A stretch of DNA of 64,000 nucleotides from the IMG/VR virus record IMGVR_UViG_3300042881_002516, positions 1 through 64,000 of that record. One strand, given 5' to 3'. The DNA is from a virus. The position numbers and the translations under genes were made by a program. Shown here one piece after another: positions 57,228 through 64,000 of the stretch. Position 1 is the first letter of the stretch. Each line of letters begins with the position of its first letter. Below the pieces are notes generated by a model that saw nothing but the letters and a program-made list of their open reading frames with translations, made no database searches and had not been told where the DNA came from.

Positions 57228-57481
57228 TTGTTGCGCTCCTCTAACAACTTGACGCGTAGTTGCAGGTCGTAAATCTTGTCCAGCAACTCTTCCTTCTGCT
57301 TTTGACGATTAGCAGCACTAATTGGACTGTCAGTCGGCACACCTTCCGGCGTGATCAACGCAGGCATTTTGCCTTCGATAGCAATCAGGCGATTGTTGAA
57401 CGATGCGATCTCCGTCAGCAGCCAACCGACAGCGGCCAGCAGGACGGGAAACAACATGTCTACGATTTTTTGCATGTTCAT
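57224..57481 (-). CDS. Membrane-anchored coiled-coil protein (spanin candidate)
   Basis: 85 residues. N-terminal hydrophobic helix (VDMLFPVLLAAVGWLLTEIASF, residues 7-28), then LLDKIYDLQLRVKLLEERNK as a coiled coil. Type II membrane topology like an inner-membrane spanin. It is in the lysis region, three genes from lysozyme and holin, so a spanin role is plausible; an outer-membrane partner was not seen. Confidence 0.65.
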   Translation of the reverse strand: MNMQKIVDMLFPVLLAAVGWLLTEIASFNNRLIAIEGKMPALITPEGVPTDSPISAANRQKQKEELLDKIYDLQLRVKLLEERNK

Positions 57482-57642
57482 TTGGAATTCTTACCGTTCA
57501 GTAAGTCAAACAAGGTCTTTATCTTATCTTCCAATATGGCTACGCGAAGGTCTAACTTCGACAGCACAATAATCAGGGTGATTAAAGCAAGTAGGATTGG
57601 CCATGCCCTGGTTACGATCTCAAAGAGATCAACGGTATCCAC
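57478..57642 (-). CDS. Tiny GTG-start membrane protein
   Basis: 54 residues from GTG 57642 with GGAG seven bases upstream; it reads VDTVDLFEIVTRAWPILLAL and ends LNGKNSK. One transmembrane helix (WPILLALITLIIVLSKL) followed by a short amphipathic helix. Its stop shares ATGA with the next gene, and its start overlaps the previous gene by 14 bases. Possible holin or spanin accessory. Confidence 0.6.
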   Translation of the reverse strand: MDTVDLFEIVTRAWPILLALITLIIVLSKLDLRVAILEDKIKTLFDLLNGKNSK

Positions 57643-57814
57643 CGCCCTTCTCCTTGTATTTTTTAGCCAATAGTTGTGCCTTGCGCGCGGACCACTGTCC
57701 TGCCTTGGTGCCCTGTACCGCTCGAGCCTTGATCGACTCGAACAACTGCTTACGCATGCTCGGCTTCGTGTAGTTGCCAGCGGCGTTGACCTTGCTCTTA
57801 GCTTTCTTCGGCAT
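57629..57814 (-). CDS. Small basic protein of the lysis region
   Basis: 61 residues (MPKKAKSKVNAAGNYTKPSM...RKQLFESIKARAVQGTKAGQWSARKAQLLAKKYKEKGGGYR). This line is a recurring small phage family near lysozyme or tail genes; highly basic, possibly a DNA- or RNA-binding virion protein. It overlaps the lysozyme stop by one base. Confidence 0.75.
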   Translation of the reverse strand: MPKKAKSKVNAAGNYTKPSMRKQLFESIKARAVQGTKAGQWSARKAQLLAKKYKEKGGGYR

Positions 57815-58302
57815 TACTGCACTCCAGATAAATACAAAGCGCGCTCATCGTTACGACGCTTGACGAGTCCCGGCAACACTCGGCCCCCCGCCTTTGTCCA
57901 CTTCAGAAACTCGTCAGCCGCTTCCTCAAAGTCACCCCGGTTCGTCTTCATCCGAAGGGAAGAGCGTTGGAGATTGCCAAGGCCCACGTTGAAGGCAAAA
58001 GATACGAGAGCATCAAAGACTCCCTGACGGCCAACAGCAGCAGGGCAAAGTCGAACCACACCACGCTCAAACCGGCCAAGGTCTTGAGAAAGTATCCCGT
58101 CCACCTCGTCCATCGTGAGAGTGCGATCCCACCCTGCGGGTATCGGTAAATGGCGACGTTCCTCATACTTCACCGCAGTGTGGGTAGGCTCTATAACGTG
58201 TCCAACTCCGACCGTCCACAACAATGCCGGACACCGATAAGGACGTGTTCGTACGCCCTCGTGGTGTTTGATCATGTCGATGGCGGCCTTGGAGACTTTC
58301 AC
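57814..58302 (-). CDS. Endolysin (GH24 lysozyme)
   Basis: 162 residues. KHHEGVRTRPYRCPALLWTVGVGH carries the catalytic Glu15, with Cys24 and Thr30 in the spacing E-x8-(D/C)-x5-T of T4/lambda-type lysozymes; a Cys in place of Asp is known in some endolysins. The C-terminal lobe has FDALVSFAFNVGLGNLQRSSLR. No signal-anchor segment is present, so release needs the holin encoded upstream. It cleaves the glycan strands of peptidoglycan. Coupled by ATGA to the holin gene. Confidence 0.92.
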   Translation of the reverse strand: MKVSKAAIDMIKHHEGVRTRPYRCPALLWTVGVGHVIEPTHTAVKYEERRHLPIPAGWDRTLTMDEVDGILSQDLGRFERGVVRLCPAAVGRQGVFDALVSFAFNVGLGNLQRSSLRMKTNRGDFEEAADEFLKWTKAGGRVLPGLVKRRNDERALYLSGVQ

Positions 58303-58784
58303 TTCTTACCGAATGCCTGCGTGCCAAACCAAAATGCGATGATCGAAGAGAGAATCAACATCTCGTCATCTGAGAACACTTCAGCCATCGCGGCGGCAAA
58401 TGGCACACCCGTGTTGTAGGCGTACCAGACTCCGGCGATATTGATGGCAACCAGTTCCAACACGAAGATGTAAGTGACTACCGGACGCACCGAAGCACGA
58501 AGGTTAATCATCCACTGGGATGCGCCTTTGCCAATCTCAATGTCGTGTTGATACAGAGCCTGCCGTTCTTCGGCTGCGGTTTGGGTCTGAATCTGCTCCA
58601 GTTTGATTTCCTCAACCCGCGCCTGAGCCAAAAAGCCACGCTCGGCTAATGCCAGTTCGCGTTCTTTCTGAGCCGCAACCAGAGCCAACTCATGCTTCTT
58701 GTCCTGCCGATCTTGGAAAATAGATAGGATCTTGGGTAGCCCACCCGCGAGGAACGACAGGAAGGTTGAGATCATTGTCATCAT
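58299..58784 (-). CDS. Holin-like membrane protein (3TM type)
   Basis: 161 residues. N-terminal hydrophobic helix (MMTMISTFLSFLAGGLPKIL), charged helix (QDRQDKKHELALVAAQKERELALAE), then two hydrophobic helices (VRPVVTYIFVLELVAINIAGVWY, EMLILSSIIAFWFGTQAF). This is the pattern of GTA-type three-helix holins. It should form the pore that lets the lysozyme reach the wall. The ATGA overlap with the fibre gene links it to late expression. Confidence 0.8.
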   Translation of the reverse strand: MMTMISTFLSFLAGGLPKILSIFQDRQDKKHELALVAAQKERELALAERGFLAQARVEEIKLEQIQTQTAAEERQALYQHDIEIGKGASQWMINLRASVRPVVTYIFVLELVAINIAGVWYAYNTGVPFAAAMAEVFSDDEMLILSSIIAFWFGTQAFGKK

Positions 58785-60646
58785 GGGTGCGTCCTCTTGT
58801 ACTCATCGAACTCGGCTTTGAGTTCCTGGATGGCCTTGATCAACGGGGCTACCAGCTCTTCGTAGCCAATCGACAGAACAGCATCGCCGCCCTTGAGGCT
58901 ATGATCCTGATAGCCACCAAAGTCCACGCCCATAGCATCCATTGTCTGCTTTACTTCTTGAGCAATCAGACCGTGGTGATAACGAGTACGAGTATGAGTA
59001 CCGTCATGCGTGATGTTGGCGAGTTTGCTGGCTTCCTGCCATGCAGCAAAGTCTACGTTCCAAGCAGCCAAAGCAGCTTGATATGCTTCGTCGCTTTCGT
59101 AGTCATCACGCTGCGGTTTAGTCGGAGCCGAAGTTCTGTAGTCTTCACGCATGTCCCACTTAAAATCGCGTGGGCGCAATGCCATGATGAAGTCCAGCCC
59201 AAGTCCGGTGTCTTTGATTTCTGTTTTATCGCGTTCATCCGAACGATTTTGGACTGAGCCGTAGGCATACGTCGTCGTTGACGCATCGCCCAACTGAACT
59301 TGGTTGCTGCCGGTTACGCTAGTGCTTGATCCAACGCCAACAATGTTGCTGTAGTTGCTGGATGATGCGAGGGCTTCAAACCCAAGCGCGGTCACATAGG
59401 TTCCGCTTGTAACGCTAGTTCCCGACAAACCGCCAATGAACGTGCAAGCATAAGAGCCGTTGCTTACTGCTAAATTAGCACCTGCTTCATAACCAAGAGC
59501 GGTGTTGAACGAAAGTTCATTTCCGGTGGCGACCGTAAAATCGTACAGTGCTTGATAGCCAATCGCGGTGGCACCAATAGTGGTAGTAAGGTTATTACCA
59601 GCACCAAACCCGATAGTTACGTTTCTGTATCCAGTAGTAAGTGAATAGCTAGAACCATTACCAACGGCGACGTTACCGAATCCGGTAGTGGCACTTTCTA
59701 AAGCACTGTAGCCAACAGCAGTGTTTGAGTATCCCGTACTGGCAACAGAACCATTACCTGCGAGTGCTTGATAGCCAATGCCTGTGTTAGCGTCCCCAGT
59801 ACGATAAATACCTGCGCCGTGACCCATGTAGGTACAGCCGGTATAGGAAGTTCCATAAGCACCACTGAAACGGCCAATAGCCGTGTTGATGGTTCCACTT
59901 ACTTGCTTCCAGCCAGCGTATTCACCAACAAACGTGTTCAAGCCACCGGTCGTTAAATCAGTACCTGCCTGGTATCCAACAACGGTATTACCAGCTCCCG
60001 ATGTAACGCTGTCGCCTGCGTTGGTTCCAAGCGCGGTTAAGGACGAGGTGGTCGTACCGGCAAGCGCGCTAGTCGATGCGATCGTGATGGACCCCGCGCC
60101 ATTGGTAATGGTGATGTTGCTGCCAGCCGTAAGGGTGGCTTTAGTCAGCGTGTTGCCGGTGGAATTACCGATCAGCAATTGACCGTTGGTGTAACTCGTC
60201 TGGCCAGTGCCCCCATCCGCCACCGCAACCGGCAGCGTCGGGTAGCTCGTCGCAAGCTCAACGTCCGTGCCGTCGCAAACAAGAATGACCTTTGTACCGT
60301 TTGCAACAGAAACACCCGTCTGGCCAGATACCTTGACGGTGACCTGCCCACTCGCGGTGTTGTTGTAGATAAAGTACAGCTTCTTCTTGGCAGGAACGAT
60401 CAGGTTCGTGGCCGCGCCACCGGTGCCGGTGAGCTCGATGTACATGTTTCGAGCAACGCCCGTCGAACCATCCGGGATGGTGATCGTCGTGTCCGTTCCC
60501 GTAGCCACCGCCTGCGTGACGTAGCCAGATACGGCCTGCTCCAGCAGCGTTCCTAGGTTAGTATTGGTAATGTCGCCCCAAGTGTCGGACTTTTCGCCCG
60601 TCACCATGAGCTCCAGGCCAAGGTTTGTGCTGTAGTTACTAGGCAT
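58781..60646 (-). CDS. Trimeric fibre with S74 intramolecular chaperone
   Basis: 621 residues. The N-terminus is the common virion arm (SNYSTNLGLELMVTGEKSDTWGDITNTNLGTLLEQAVSGY). The middle, 200-450, has beta-helix-like repeats (for example TAIGYQAL, TAVGYSAL). The C-terminus from about 480 is a peptidase S74 domain: NRSDERDKTEIKDTGLGLDFIMALRPRDFKW, HHGLIAQEVKQTMDAMGV and a terminal coiled coil. S74 domains fold the trimer and then cut themselves off at the Ser of SDERDK. This is a receptor-binding fibre or spike. It overlaps the holin start. Confidence 0.9.
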   Translation of the reverse strand: MPSNYSTNLGLELMVTGEKSDTWGDITNTNLGTLLEQAVSGYVTQAVATGTDTTITIPDGSTGVARNMYIELTGTGGAATNLIVPAKKKLYFIYNNTASGQVTVKVSGQTGVSVANGTKVILVCDGTDVELATSYPTLPVAVADGGTGQTSYTNGQLLIGNSTGNTLTKATLTAGSNITITNGAGSITIASTSALAGTTTSSLTALGTNAGDSVTSGAGNTVVGYQAGTDLTTGGLNTFVGEYAGWKQVSGTINTAIGRFSGAYGTSYTGCTYMGHGAGIYRTGDANTGIGYQALAGNGSVASTGYSNTAVGYSALESATTGFGNVAVGNGSSYSLTTGYRNVTIGFGAGNNLTTTIGATAIGYQALYDFTVATGNELSFNTALGYEAGANLAVSNGSYACTFIGGLSGTSVTSGTYVTALGFEALASSSNYSNIVGVGSSTSVTGSNQVQLGDASTTTYAYGSVQNRSDERDKTEIKDTGLGLDFIMALRPRDFKWDMREDYRTSAPTKPQRDDYESDEAYQAALAAWNVDFAAWQEASKLANITHDGTHTRTRYHHGLIAQEVKQTMDAMGVDFGGYQDHSLKGGDAVLSIGYEELVAPLIKAIQELKAEFDEYKRTHP

Positions 60647-60657
60647 TTCTCAATCCT

Positions 60658-61560
60658 CTAGGCCGCTATCGGCGTCCAAATATTCGTTTGCGAATCATCC
60701 ACAGGCGTCCAAATACCGCCCTGCGCGTCATCGACCACGGTCCACGGGCCGGTTGGGCCAGGGATAATATTACTCCAAATCGTGACTTGACCGACTTGTC
60801 CAGTTGCTTGTACGCCCGTGACGAACACATCGGCATTGGCCGCGACCGCAACAGAGCCAACGGATCCCGTCGCCTGCACGCCCGTGACCAGTACAAACGT
60901 CGTGACGACGATATCCACCGTACCGACTTGGCCGGTGGCGGAGACTCCGGTGGGCAGTACATTGGCAGATCCGGTGACGGCGACCGTCCCCACTGCTCCT
61001 TGAGCCGTGAGCCCTGATACAGGAACCTGCGCGCCTGCGGATACCGCGACAGTGCCGACTTCGCCGGTTGCGAATACTCCGGTGACATTGGTATTGGCGT
61101 CGGCGGTGACCGCAACACTGCCCACGGCTCCCGTTGCTTGGACACCGGTGACAAAGACGTCGATGCCGGCCAGGACCGTGACGGTGCCGACTTCACCAGT
61201 GGCAAAGACTCCCGTGACAGGAACGTCGACATCAGCCGTAACGGCGACAGATCCGACTTGTCCGGAAGCCTGAACGCCTGTGACATCGACGTTCGCTGCG
61301 CCGGTAACGGCGACAGATCCGACCTGACCGGTGGCAAAGACTCCCGTGACAAGGACATCGGTGCCGGCTTCGACGGCAACCGTGCCGACCTGACCAGAGG
61401 CCTGTACCCCGATGAGATCGACATTGGCAGCGCCCGTAACCGCGACGGTGCCAATAGCCCCCGTCGCCGCAACGCCTGTGACGTTAACAGCAACGTTGAC
61501 CCCACCCTCCAGCCCTGTGGAGGAAATCGGGGCGGAGGAAAGTGGGGAAAAACCAAGCAC
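60658..61560 (-). CDS. Fibre with 18-20-residue VTGVxATGxVG repeats
   Basis: 300 residues. About 14 tandem units of the form VTGV.ATG.VG.V.V...A.V run from residue 25 to 250, followed by the tail PGPTGPWTVVDDAQGGIWTPVDDSQTNIWTP. A second frame (60666-61556) stays open for 296 codons only because the repeats preserve phase; it lacks the regular repeats' chemistry. The repeats predict a beta-solenoid or trimeric fibre shaft. It abuts the fibre-associated 114-residue gene. Confidence 0.82.
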   Translation of the reverse strand: MLGFSPLSSAPISSTGLEGGVNVAVNVTGVAATGAIGTVAVTGAANVDLIGVQASGQVGTVAVEAGTDVLVTGVFATGQVGSVAVTGAANVDVTGVQASGQVGSVAVTADVDVPVTGVFATGEVGTVTVLAGIDVFVTGVQATGAVGSVAVTADANTNVTGVFATGEVGTVAVSAGAQVPVSGLTAQGAVGTVAVTGSANVLPTGVSATGQVGTVDIVVTTFVLVTGVQATGSVGSVAVAANADVFVTGVQATGQVGQVTIWSNIIPGPTGPWTVVDDAQGGIWTPVDDSQTNIWTPIAA

Positions 61561-61563
61561 TAC

Positions 61564-61908
61564 TTAGTCCTCGGAATCCTGCGGGACGACTTCAGGTGCT
61601 ACGATATCAAATTCGTTACTGATTGCGGCAGAGGCGGTTACCGGGGTGAGCTCGATGACGGGCGGCTCTACGACTTCTGGCGCAGTCTGCGCGTACTCGC
61701 ACTCTACCCACGCCATCTCGCTGTGGTTCCAGTTCCATTGGTAGCCGGGACGATCCTCGGGCTTAGGATCACGCACGACCCACTCGCCGTTCAGCCACGC
61801 AACTTGCTTGCCCTCCGGTGCCTCGGGCTTGGCAGGAACTTCATACCAACCCTTGTTGTTGTCGATGACTTCGACCGGGTAATGGCCTTTAAAACTATAA
61901 AGAGTCAT
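61564..61908 (-). CDS. Small fibre-assembly-like protein
   Basis: 114 residues. MTLYSFKGHYPVEVIDNNKGWYEVPAKPEAPEGKQVAWLNGEWVVRDP with Trp/Pro repeats resembles small tail fibre assembly or tip proteins (gp38/DUF4376-like), then an acidic Pro/Val tail. The composition parallels the 121-residue protein at 3360-3725. It sits between two fibre genes. Chaperone role inferred. Confidence 0.7.
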   Translation of the reverse strand: MTLYSFKGHYPVEVIDNNKGWYEVPAKPEAPEGKQVAWLNGEWVVRDPKPEDRPGYQWNWNHSEMAWVECEYAQTAPEVVEPPVIELTPVTASAAISNEFDIVAPEVVPQDSED

Positions 61909-61916
61909 GTGTCACC

Positions 61917-64000
61917 TTACAGGGTCAGGAACGCCGTAGTCGGCGGGGTGAAGTTGCTGGTGTAACGGGCGATGCCTTTGGTGATGCGAAGGTCGTTGAT
62001 GTAGCCGAGATAATAGTTTGCTGGTGTGTGTTGATAGCCAACATTCATCTTAGTTGTTGCTGTGTAATTAGTTGAGTCAGAAGCACTTACCACTTGAACT
62101 CCGTCAAAAAACATACGCGAAGTTCCGTTGTATCTAGTTAACGCAACGTGATGCCAATTGTTATCTAATATGGACGTAGCCGATGCATTCATGAGGTTTG
62201 CGACCATTGTGGAATTTTGCCAATACAAATCTCCACCTGAAAACACAAGTCCGTAAGAACCTGTTCCAGTTTCAAGCCCAAACAATGATTGGGTAGTGCG
62301 GTTCGTTCGTATCCAACATTCCAACGTAAAGTCGCCTGTACCAAACGCAAAGTTCTGCGAAACAGGGAATAGGCAATAATCTCCCGTCCCATCCAAATAA
62401 ATAGACGACCCGCCGAACTTGCTCTGCGTCGTGCTGATCTGCGCGTTGCCCACCGTCTCAAGGTCGTTCTTGGACGTAGCGTCGTAGATGCCTGCGTTGG
62501 TGAAGTTGAGCAGCATATTGGTGCCGCTAATAGCCGTTGCAGGAGAAGTGGGCGGCGTTGCGCTTTCAGCCGAGCCAGCAACCATACGGAAGTCAGCCAT
62601 ATAACCTATATACGGCCAAGTCGTTCCAGACTGAATGCCAATGTAAACAACTTTTGTTGCAGAGCCAACTGTGCCGGTAAGCGTATAAGACCTAAACGAC
62701 GTACCGTTAACGTAGCCGGTCAACGTGCTTCCAGTACGGCTAATAGACAAAAATTGCCATTGGTTTAATTTGATTACGCCAGCAGCACTAAATGTGCTAT
62801 CGGTGGTCGTCAAGAATCGGATAGCCCCCGTATTGTCATACTGAATCAGCCATTCATTCGCTGCACCAGCACCCGCCCACGATCCCGCTAAGACATAAAA
62901 AGATGCCGCAAACGATGTGGGGTAAATCCACATTGAAATAGTGAAGTCGCCAGTTGGCGCGAACTGCCCGGTTGATGGGCCGTTGAGGTAATCGCCAGAC
63001 CCATCAAAATACCCACTCCCGCCATACGTCGCTGCACTCCACGCTGCCGTGGGGTTGAACGGGCTGAAGGCTTGGACAGACACATCACCGTTGCGCGTGA
63101 TGGCAAAGGCGTTGCTGCTGTTGTCTACGAAGCGGTTGCTCTGACAGGTCAATAGAGAGGTGTTAGTAATGGCGGTAAGGGGGGCGGTTGGAACCGTAAA
63201 GGCTGAAGTGTAAACCGCCGTACCTTTTACGATGCGTAAATTAGAAATGTACCCGTTTACGCTTTTAGTAGCGTCTGACGCTGCGCCAACATAGCAAGCG
63301 CCCGTAGCATAATTGACTGTATTTGTTGCAGAGCCAATTTGAGAGCCATTTACAAACCCGTAAACGGTTGATCCGCTACGAGTAAACGCAATGTGATACC
63401 AAGCGTTTGGCTGGAAGGAATACGAAAACATCGTATCCTCTGCAACCATTGCTCGGCCAATGCCCACCGTAGTCGCTTGGGTTTTTAAGAAAATTCCACC
63501 GCTTGTGCCGTTATCAATAATGTGCTTTTCAGCTTGCGCTGCTGTGAAGTAAACCCATGCCTCTAAGGTAAAGTCACCCGTTCCCATCCCAAACGCCGCG
63601 TTGCTTGGCGTTGAAAGATAGTCAGTTGTCCCATCAAAGTAGTTACTCCAACCCGTCTGCGAGAACGGCGAGAACGTACCCTGCGTCGTGTTGCCATTGC
63701 GGGTGATCGTGAAGTTGTTGGTAGACGAGTCTAGGAACGTATTGTTCTGCGCTCCGTTGGTGCCGTTACCGGGCAGTAGCAGAGTGGTGTAGTCGTAATA
63801 CGGATCGGCAGTCAGCGTGACCGTGCCGCCGATGTTGGGGAACTCTGCCGTTGGAGGCGTGAAACTGTAGGTGTATCGGCCTACGCCCTTGGAAATACGA
63901 AGGTCATCAATGTAGCCATTTAAATAGCCACCAGATGCGGTTTGCGATCCGACAAAAGCACCACTAAAACTGACTGCGCTGGTGTGCGAGGCAGAGCCGG
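61917..64000 (-). CDS. LamG-domain tail fibre, C-terminal part (enters at right edge)
   Basis: About 694 residues, open to the right edge; the first ATG inside (63587) is not the true start. Three LamG-like jelly rolls and the end of a fourth are seen, with type A, B and C linkers at about 63700, 63100 and 62480 in the same order as in the gene at 1-2810. The final domain ends YLGYINDLRITKGIARYTSNFTPPTTAFLTL. The frame and order fit the C-terminal end of that gene if the genome is circular. A receptor-binding fibre is inferred. Confidence 0.85.
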   Translation of the reverse strand, partial: GSASHTSAVSFSGAFVGSQTASGGYLNGYIDDLRISKGVGRYTYSFTPPTAEFPNIGGTVTLTADPYYDYTTLLLPGNGTNGAQNNTFLDSSTNNFTITRNGNTTQGTFSPFSQTGWSNYFDGTTDYLSTPSNAAFGMGTGDFTLEAWVYFTAAQAEKHIIDNGTSGGIFLKTQATTVGIGRAMVAEDTMFSYSFQPNAWYHIAFTRSGSTVYGFVNGSQIGSATNTVNYATGACYVGAASDATKSVNGYISNLRIVKGTAVYTSAFTVPTAPLTAITNTSLLTCQSNRFVDNSSNAFAITRNGDVSVQAFSPFNPTAAWSAATYGGSGYFDGSGDYLNGPSTGQFAPTGDFTISMWIYPTSFAASFYVLAGSWAGAGAANEWLIQYDNTGAIRFLTTTDSTFSAAGVIKLNQWQFLSISRTGSTLTGYVNGTSFRSYTLTGTVGSATKVVYIGIQSGTTWPYIGYMADFRMVAGSAESATPPTSPATAISGTNMLLNFTNAGIYDATSKNDLETVGNAQISTTQSKFGGSSIYLDGTGDYCLFPVSQNFAFGTGDFTLECWIRTNRTTQSLFGLETGTGSYGLVFSGGDLYWQNSTMVANLMNASATSILDNNWHHVALTRYNGTSRMFFDGVQVVSASDSTNYTATTKMNVGYQHTPANYYLGYINDLRITKGIARYTSNFTPPTTAFLTL
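63025..63151. repeat. Exact 127-bp repeat, copy 2 (type B linker)
   Basis: Identical to bases 1-127. Sequence on both sides differs from, or lies beyond, the left copy. It encodes the type B linker of the third super-repeat. Confidence 0.95.
63631..63863. repeat. LamG type A linker repeat, copy 3
   Basis: Nearly identical to 634-866 over the same 233 bp. High nucleotide identity over the linker and lower identity over the jelly rolls suggest recombination or gene conversion at linkers. Confidence 0.9.

Noticed and set aside
60666-61556. Second long minus-strand frame inside the repeat fibre
   Set aside because: It stays open because the repeats preserve phase; the other frame has regular VTGVxATG repeats and a proper start and stop relative to neighbours.
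63025-63151. Terminal redundancy (direct terminal repeat) of a linear genome
   Set aside because: The second copy lies 849 bases inside the right edge and is followed by different sequence, so it is an internal gene repeat.
1-64000. tRNA genes, CRISPR arrays, integrase, RNA polymerase
   Set aside because: None could be recognised on either strand by eye; a dedicated tRNA search was not possible.

Overview
The window is almost all of the genome of a tailed double-stranded DNA bacteriophage, most likely a short-tailed (podovirus-like) lytic phage of a proteobacterium from water or a similar habitat. The evidence is a complete head and short-tail gene set: TerS and TerL, a 772-residue portal, a GroES-like protein, scaffold, a Mu gpT-type major capsid protein, two adaptors, a beta-propeller-like nozzle, several large internal/ejection-type proteins and fibres. 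There is a phage replication set (family A DNA polymerase, AEP-type primase, SF1 and SNF2-like helicases, SSB-like protein, nucleases) and a lysozyme-holin pair. No tape-measure or sheath gene, phage RNA polymerase, integrase or tRNA gene was recognised. About 97% of the sequence is coding, nearly all on the minus strand, and many genes are joined by ATGA overlaps.

Layout. 1-10.6 kb (minus): N-terminal part of a giant LamG-domain fibre, other fibre and tail genes, a 2-oxoglutarate oxygenase, a poly-glycine fibre, two adaptors and small Gly/Lys-rich proteins. 10.6-22.8 kb: head module (decoration-like proteins, capsid protein with a terminator behind it, scaffold, GroES, portal, an HEXXH protein, a Cys/polyproline repeat protein, TerL). 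22.8-28.4 kb: an accessory island between TerL and TerS, with a class II glutamine amidotransferase, an amidoligase, a DUF932 protein and a chain of tiny genes. It is bounded by an inverted 16-bp repeat and has a parS-like palindrome and a dense GATC cluster at its TerL end. 28.4-29.6 kb: a nuclease, TerS and a small protein. 29.6-30.3 kb: an AT-rich control region and a plus-strand HNH gene between two minus-strand terminators. 30.3-41.5 kb: early/replication genes on the minus strand. 41.5-43.7 kb: divergent plus-strand SNF2-like helicase and Cas4/RecB-like exonuclease. 43.7-53.5 kb: four large internal virion proteins. 53.6-61.9 kb: tail nozzle, small virion genes, lysis cassette, S74 fibre and repeat fibre. 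61.9-64 kb: C-terminal part of a LamG fibre that enters from the right edge.

The two LamG pieces fit as the two ends of one gene. The left piece leaves the window on the minus strand and the right piece enters it on the minus strand, and they share a three-domain super-repeat. The first 127 bases of the window are an exact copy of 63025-63151. The simplest reading is a circular or circularly permuted genome of about 65 kb opened inside this repetitive gene, with roughly 0.95 kb (or that plus whole super-repeats) not shown.

How the parts work together: the early block replicates DNA and ends at strong terminators. The TerS-to-capsid block then packages and builds heads, and the fibre, tail, lysis and ejection block follows around the circle. 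The most unusual part is the TerL-TerS island: a predicted peptide-bond-forming pair (amidotransferase plus amidoligase) whose promoters each carry a palindrome at the predicted transcription start, one of which matches the core of bacterial parS.
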